64,000 nucleotides of DNA from contig NZ_CP107960.1 of NCBI RefSeq assembly GCF_036077095.1, forward strand, positions 124,001-188,000, read 5' to 3'. Both the position numbers and the translations under genes were made by a program. Below, in pieces: positions 61,741-64,000 of this stretch. The first letter of the stretch is position 1. Each line of letters begins with the position of its first letter. Below the pieces are notes generated by a model. It did not search any database. It worked only from the letters and a program-made list of their open reading frames with translations, and was not told where the DNA came from. This DNA is from Streptomyces sp. NBC_00376 (GTDB lineage: Bacteria; Actinomycetota; Actinomycetes; Streptomycetales; Streptomycetaceae).

Positions 61741-62613
61741 GTGAACTTGGACCGATTGTCATCGAAGCTGGATCTCGGGCTCTTGTCAGTGGAGCGCGCT
61801 TTCCTGTCCTCCATGGAGTTCACTCATTCGATGCTCAACAACCTGCTGGACCGGATCCCCCGGCCGAGCGGGGTTCTGTACCTCTCACAGGACATCGACC
61901 CCCACGCTCTGGTCGAGAAGCTGGCTTCCCGTCACGGAGAACCACGGACCCTGGTCCTGGACGGCATCACGGAACCGGGCGTGAGCGAGGTTCATGGCGC
62001 AGGTCTCCCCGACCTCCTCGAAGGTCGTGCCGAGACGGTAGTGGCCTGGGCCCATGCAGGGCAGTGGCTCGGCGCGGGCACTGCACTGGATGCGCAGGGC
62101 GACATCGTGCCGGTACTGGCGGTCACCCCGCGGCAGGTACAAATGCTGCCCGCGGGGATCGCCGGCCAGGACGAAGACTGGGTCGAGCGGCTCATCGGCA
62201 TCACCGGCTGGATCCTGCCGCACCAGCGACCGGACGTCGACTGGGCGCAGATCGAGGCGCGCATGGGCACGCGTCTTCCCCGCGACTACAAGCGCATGGT
62301 GGAGACGTTCGGGGAGGGCGCCTTCGACGCGTACCTCCATCTGAACCAGGAACCGTGGACCGACTTGAAGAAGGACGGCCTGCTCATCTGGGCAGGCACC
62401 GAGCACAAGAATCTGTACTGCTGGCAGATCGACGACGGAGACCCTGACCACTGGCCTGTCACCATGCAGACATTCGACGGTGAGAACGTCCCCTTCGACT
62501 GTTCAACCGCAGAGTTCGTCTGCCGCATCCTCCTCCTTGAGAAGGACCATCCCTTCACGATGGCCCACTACTTCGACACCCACTGGTTCATGACCTGTCG
62601 CACGAACGAATGA
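61741..62613 (+). CDS. SUKH (SMI1/KNR4) domain protein
   Basis: 290 residues if GTG 61741 is used. ATG 61813 and ATG 61831 are alternatives, and the true 5' end may have been cut by the IS3 relic. The C-terminal half has the SUKH pattern: WAQIEARMGTRLPRDYKRMV ETFGEGAFDAYLHLNQ, then LLIWAGTEHKNLYCWQID and VPFDCSTAEFVCRILLLEK. SUKH proteins serve as immunity proteins against toxins, often nucleases. The N-terminal half (VLYLSQDIDPHALVEKLA, TLVLDGITEPGVSEVHG) is not recognised. It lies between two inverted IS3 copies. Confidence 0.75.
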   Translation: MNLDRLSSKLDLGLLSVERAFLSSMEFTHSMLNNLLDRIPRPSGVLYLSQDIDPHALVEKLASRHGEPRTLVLDGITEPGVSEVHGAGLPDLLEGRAETVVAWAHAGQWLGAGTALDAQGDIVPVLAVTPRQVQMLPAGIAGQDEDWVERLIGITGWILPHQRPDVDWAQIEARMGTRLPRDYKRMVETFGEGAFDAYLHLNQEPWTDLKKDGLLIWAGTEHKNLYCWQIDDGDPDHWPVTMQTFDGENVPFDCSTAEFVCRILLLEKDHPFTMAHYFDTHWFMTCRTNE

Positions 62614-62889
62614 AGCCTCCCGGTCACGGCCACGGCCACGCAGGAAACCGGTCCGAGTTCGGTGGCAACCGATCCAGGTTCGATGTCAGCGGACAGTAGC
62701 TGTCAATGAAGTTGGCACTCCCAGGGCTCGATGGCCGGCTCCCCTGGAGGCAGCCTCCCGGTGCAGTATCGGTAGAGCCAGACTGCAGCCCGGCGCTCCG
62801 CGTATTTCTCATGGGCCCTGACCCCGGTTTTTGGACACCGGAGAGACTTGGATCTTGATGGTCCAGGAGAACGGAGTCCCTGTGGGGAT

Positions 62890-63116
62890 GAAGCACTACC
62901 CCGCCGAGTTCAAGGCGGACGCGGTCGCGCTGGATCCGGGCCGCTGACGGACGCCGGTCCGGCGCTCACTCCACACCTGCGGCGGCGCCGCGGCCTGATG
63001 GTGACGGGATTCAGGCGGAGCTGGCCGCCGCGAGGAAGAGGATCCGCGAGCTGGAGGAGGAGCGGGACATCCTCCGCAAGGCGGCCCGGTATTTCGCGGG
63101 AGAGACGCGCTGGTGA
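62890..63116 (+). pseudogene. IS3 OrfA with internal deletion
   Basis: Begins MKHYPAEFKADAVAL, then jumps to the sequence for WIRAADGRRSG out of frame. The HTH-coding segment of about 80 bases present in the other copy is missing, between repeated CTG triplets. The 3' part (ARKRIRELEEERDILRKAAR) remains in another frame. Its stop overlaps the OrfB start (GTGA). Confidence 0.8.
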
Positions 63117-64000
63117 ACCGCTGCCAGTTCGTTGAGGATCACCAGCGCCGGTTCGGCGTCACGCGGTTGTGCTCGTTGCTGGGAATCGCCCGCTCGAGCT
63201 TCTACTACTGGCGCCGCACCGCGGCTGCACGGACGGCCCGGCAGGCCGCCGAGGCCGAACTCGCGGCCCGGATACGCAAGGTTCACCAGGACTCCGACGG
63301 CACCTACGGCGCCCCGAGGATCACCGCGGAGCCCCGCGAGGACGGCGGCCTGGTGGTCAATCACAAGCGGGTCGCGAGGATCATGCGGACCGTCGGCCTG
63401 GAAGGCGTCCGTCTGCGGCGCCGGCACCGCACCACCGTCGCGGACCCGGCCGCGGCGAAGGCGCCGGACCTGATCGGACGCGACTTCACCGCGGCCGCGG
63501 TGAACGCGAAGTACGTCGGCGACATCACATACTTGCCGGTCAGCGGCGCGAAACCGCTCTATCTCGCGACCGTGATCGACCTGTGTTCACGCCGTCTGGC
63601 CGGGTGGGCGATCGCCGATCACATGCGCACCGAGCTCGTCATCGATGCCCTCCAGACTGCCGAACGGACCCGCGGGAGCCTGGCCGGGGCGGTGATGCAC
63701 ACCGATCACGGCTCGCAATATACGAGTCGAATCTTCGCTGAAGTCTGCAGGTCGGCTGGGGTGCGGCAGAGTACGGGCGCGGTCGGGTCCAGCGCGGACA
63801 ACGCCGCCGCCGAATCGTTCAACGCCAGCTTCAAAAGGGAGACGGTGAAAGGCCGAAAGGGCTGGTCGAACGAGCGTGAGGCCCGACTCGACGCCTTCCG
63901 CTGGCTGACCCGATACAACACCCGACGCCGGCACTCCCGCCTCGGACAACGCTCCCCGATCGCTTACGAGAACACCTTCCAAACAACATCAACTACCCTG
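63113..64000 (+). CDS. IS3 OrfB transposase, 3' end outside window
   Basis: The frame starts at GTG 63113 and stays open to 64000 (296 codons). VNRCQFVEDHQRRFGVTRLC is followed by the HTH_21 segment (DGTYGAPRITAEPREDGGLV) and the rve core: YVGDITYLPVSGAKPLYLAT (first Asp), HTDHGSQYTSRIFAEVCRSA (second Asp) and SADNAAAESFNASFKRETVK (Glu). The C-terminus reaches AYENTFQTTSTTL, so only a few residues lie beyond the window. OrfB is intact, but OrfA is damaged. Confidence 0.9.
   Translation, partial: MNRCQFVEDHQRRFGVTRLCSLLGIARSSFYYWRRTAAARTARQAAEAELAARIRKVHQDSDGTYGAPRITAEPREDGGLVVNHKRVARIMRTVGLEGVRLRRRHRTTVADPAAAKAPDLIGRDFTAAAVNAKYVGDITYLPVSGAKPLYLATVIDLCSRRLAGWAIADHMRTELVIDALQTAERTRGSLAGAVMHTDHGSQYTSRIFAEVCRSAGVRQSTGAVGSSADNAAAESFNASFKRETVKGRKGWSNEREARLDAFRWLTRYNTRRRHSRLGQRSPIAYENTFQTTSTTL

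Larger units (their letters stand above)
62828..64000 (+). mobile_element. IS3-family element, cut by the window edge
   Basis: Starts TGACCCCGGTTTTTGGACACC and carries OrfA (damaged) and OrfB (intact as far as seen). It is the same element type as the minus-strand relic at 61176-61723, and together they flank the SUKH gene as inverted copies. Confidence 0.85.

Noticed and set aside
61176..64000. Functional composite transposon
   Set aside because: The left IS3 copy lacks most of OrfB and the right copy has a damaged OrfA; outer target duplications cannot be shown.

Overview
The window is high-GC actinobacterial DNA and almost certainly Streptomyces. The codon use, the IS types, an ECF41 (SigJ-type) sigma factor, a CadI/ArsI-Acr3-ArsC arsenic cluster and small gene remnants typical of Streptomyces all fit. 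It looks like a fast-decaying accessory region, such as a chromosome arm or a large plasmid. More than half of it is insertion sequences (IS21, IS5, ISL3, IS701, IS1182, IS6, IS110, IS630, IS256 and IS3 families). No rRNA, tRNA or CRISPR array was seen.

Layout. 1-1.5 kb is an IS21 end. 1.5-5.4 kb holds small host genes (membrane peptide, APH-fold kinase, lipoprotein) between an IS5 and an ISL3 relic. 5.5-6.4 kb is gene-poor and holds a probable group II intron fragment and a palindrome cluster. 6.4-24.3 kb is an IS archipelago. In it, an IS6 transposase gene is split by an IS110 element and an IS630 gene is split by a second IS110 element. A chain of IS701-type and IS5-type elements then abuts at shared CTAG sites. 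24.3-28.6 kb holds a truncated nSTAND1 NTPase, an IS256 relic, a divergent ECF41 sigma factor/NTF2-LUD gene pair and a YidD gene. 28.9-30.7 kb has two more IS701-type elements. 30.8-36.1 kb is mostly host genes (secreted Gly/Asn/Glu-rich protein, AraC fragment, PQQ-propeller lipoprotein, CapA-like protein). 36.1-38.5 kb has IS5-type elements, one with an accessory coiled-coil/winged-helix gene. 40.2-48.9 kb is an arsenic/metal resistance island: three ArsR genes, three flavin monooxygenase genes, CadI/ArsI, an MFS pump, a thioredoxin-like protein, Acr3, ArsC and a trxB stub. About half of these genes are broken, but Acr3-ArsR-ArsC and CadI-FMO1 are intact. 49-53.5 kb holds an NTF2-like gene, an NRPS scrap, a GH15 glucoamylase-like enzyme and an SDR dehydrogenase. 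53.7-64 kb is again IS-rich and carries two cargo genes, a lipase with IPT/TIG domains and a SUKH (SMI1/KNR4) protein lying between two inverted IS3 copies.

Main discovery. Both IS110 elements carry a readable bridge-RNA locus in the non-coding left end. In each, four short guides occur in the order LTG, RTG, LDG, RDG. The first two match the flanking target and the last two match the element's own joined ends. Both are aimed at DNA encoding catalytic motifs of other IS transposases (DKWHLDEV of IS6, VCDNFSPH of IS630). Other notable points are the end-to-end packing of elements at CTAG/TTAG, mirrored ECF promoters, a roughly 100-bp terminal inverted repeat element, and repeated TGG-to-TGA nonsense changes in decaying genes.

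Local names: ISA (6388-7829 type), ISB (19063-20460 type), ISC (17615-19058) and ISD (29281-30662) are four IS701-type elements labelled only for this annotation.
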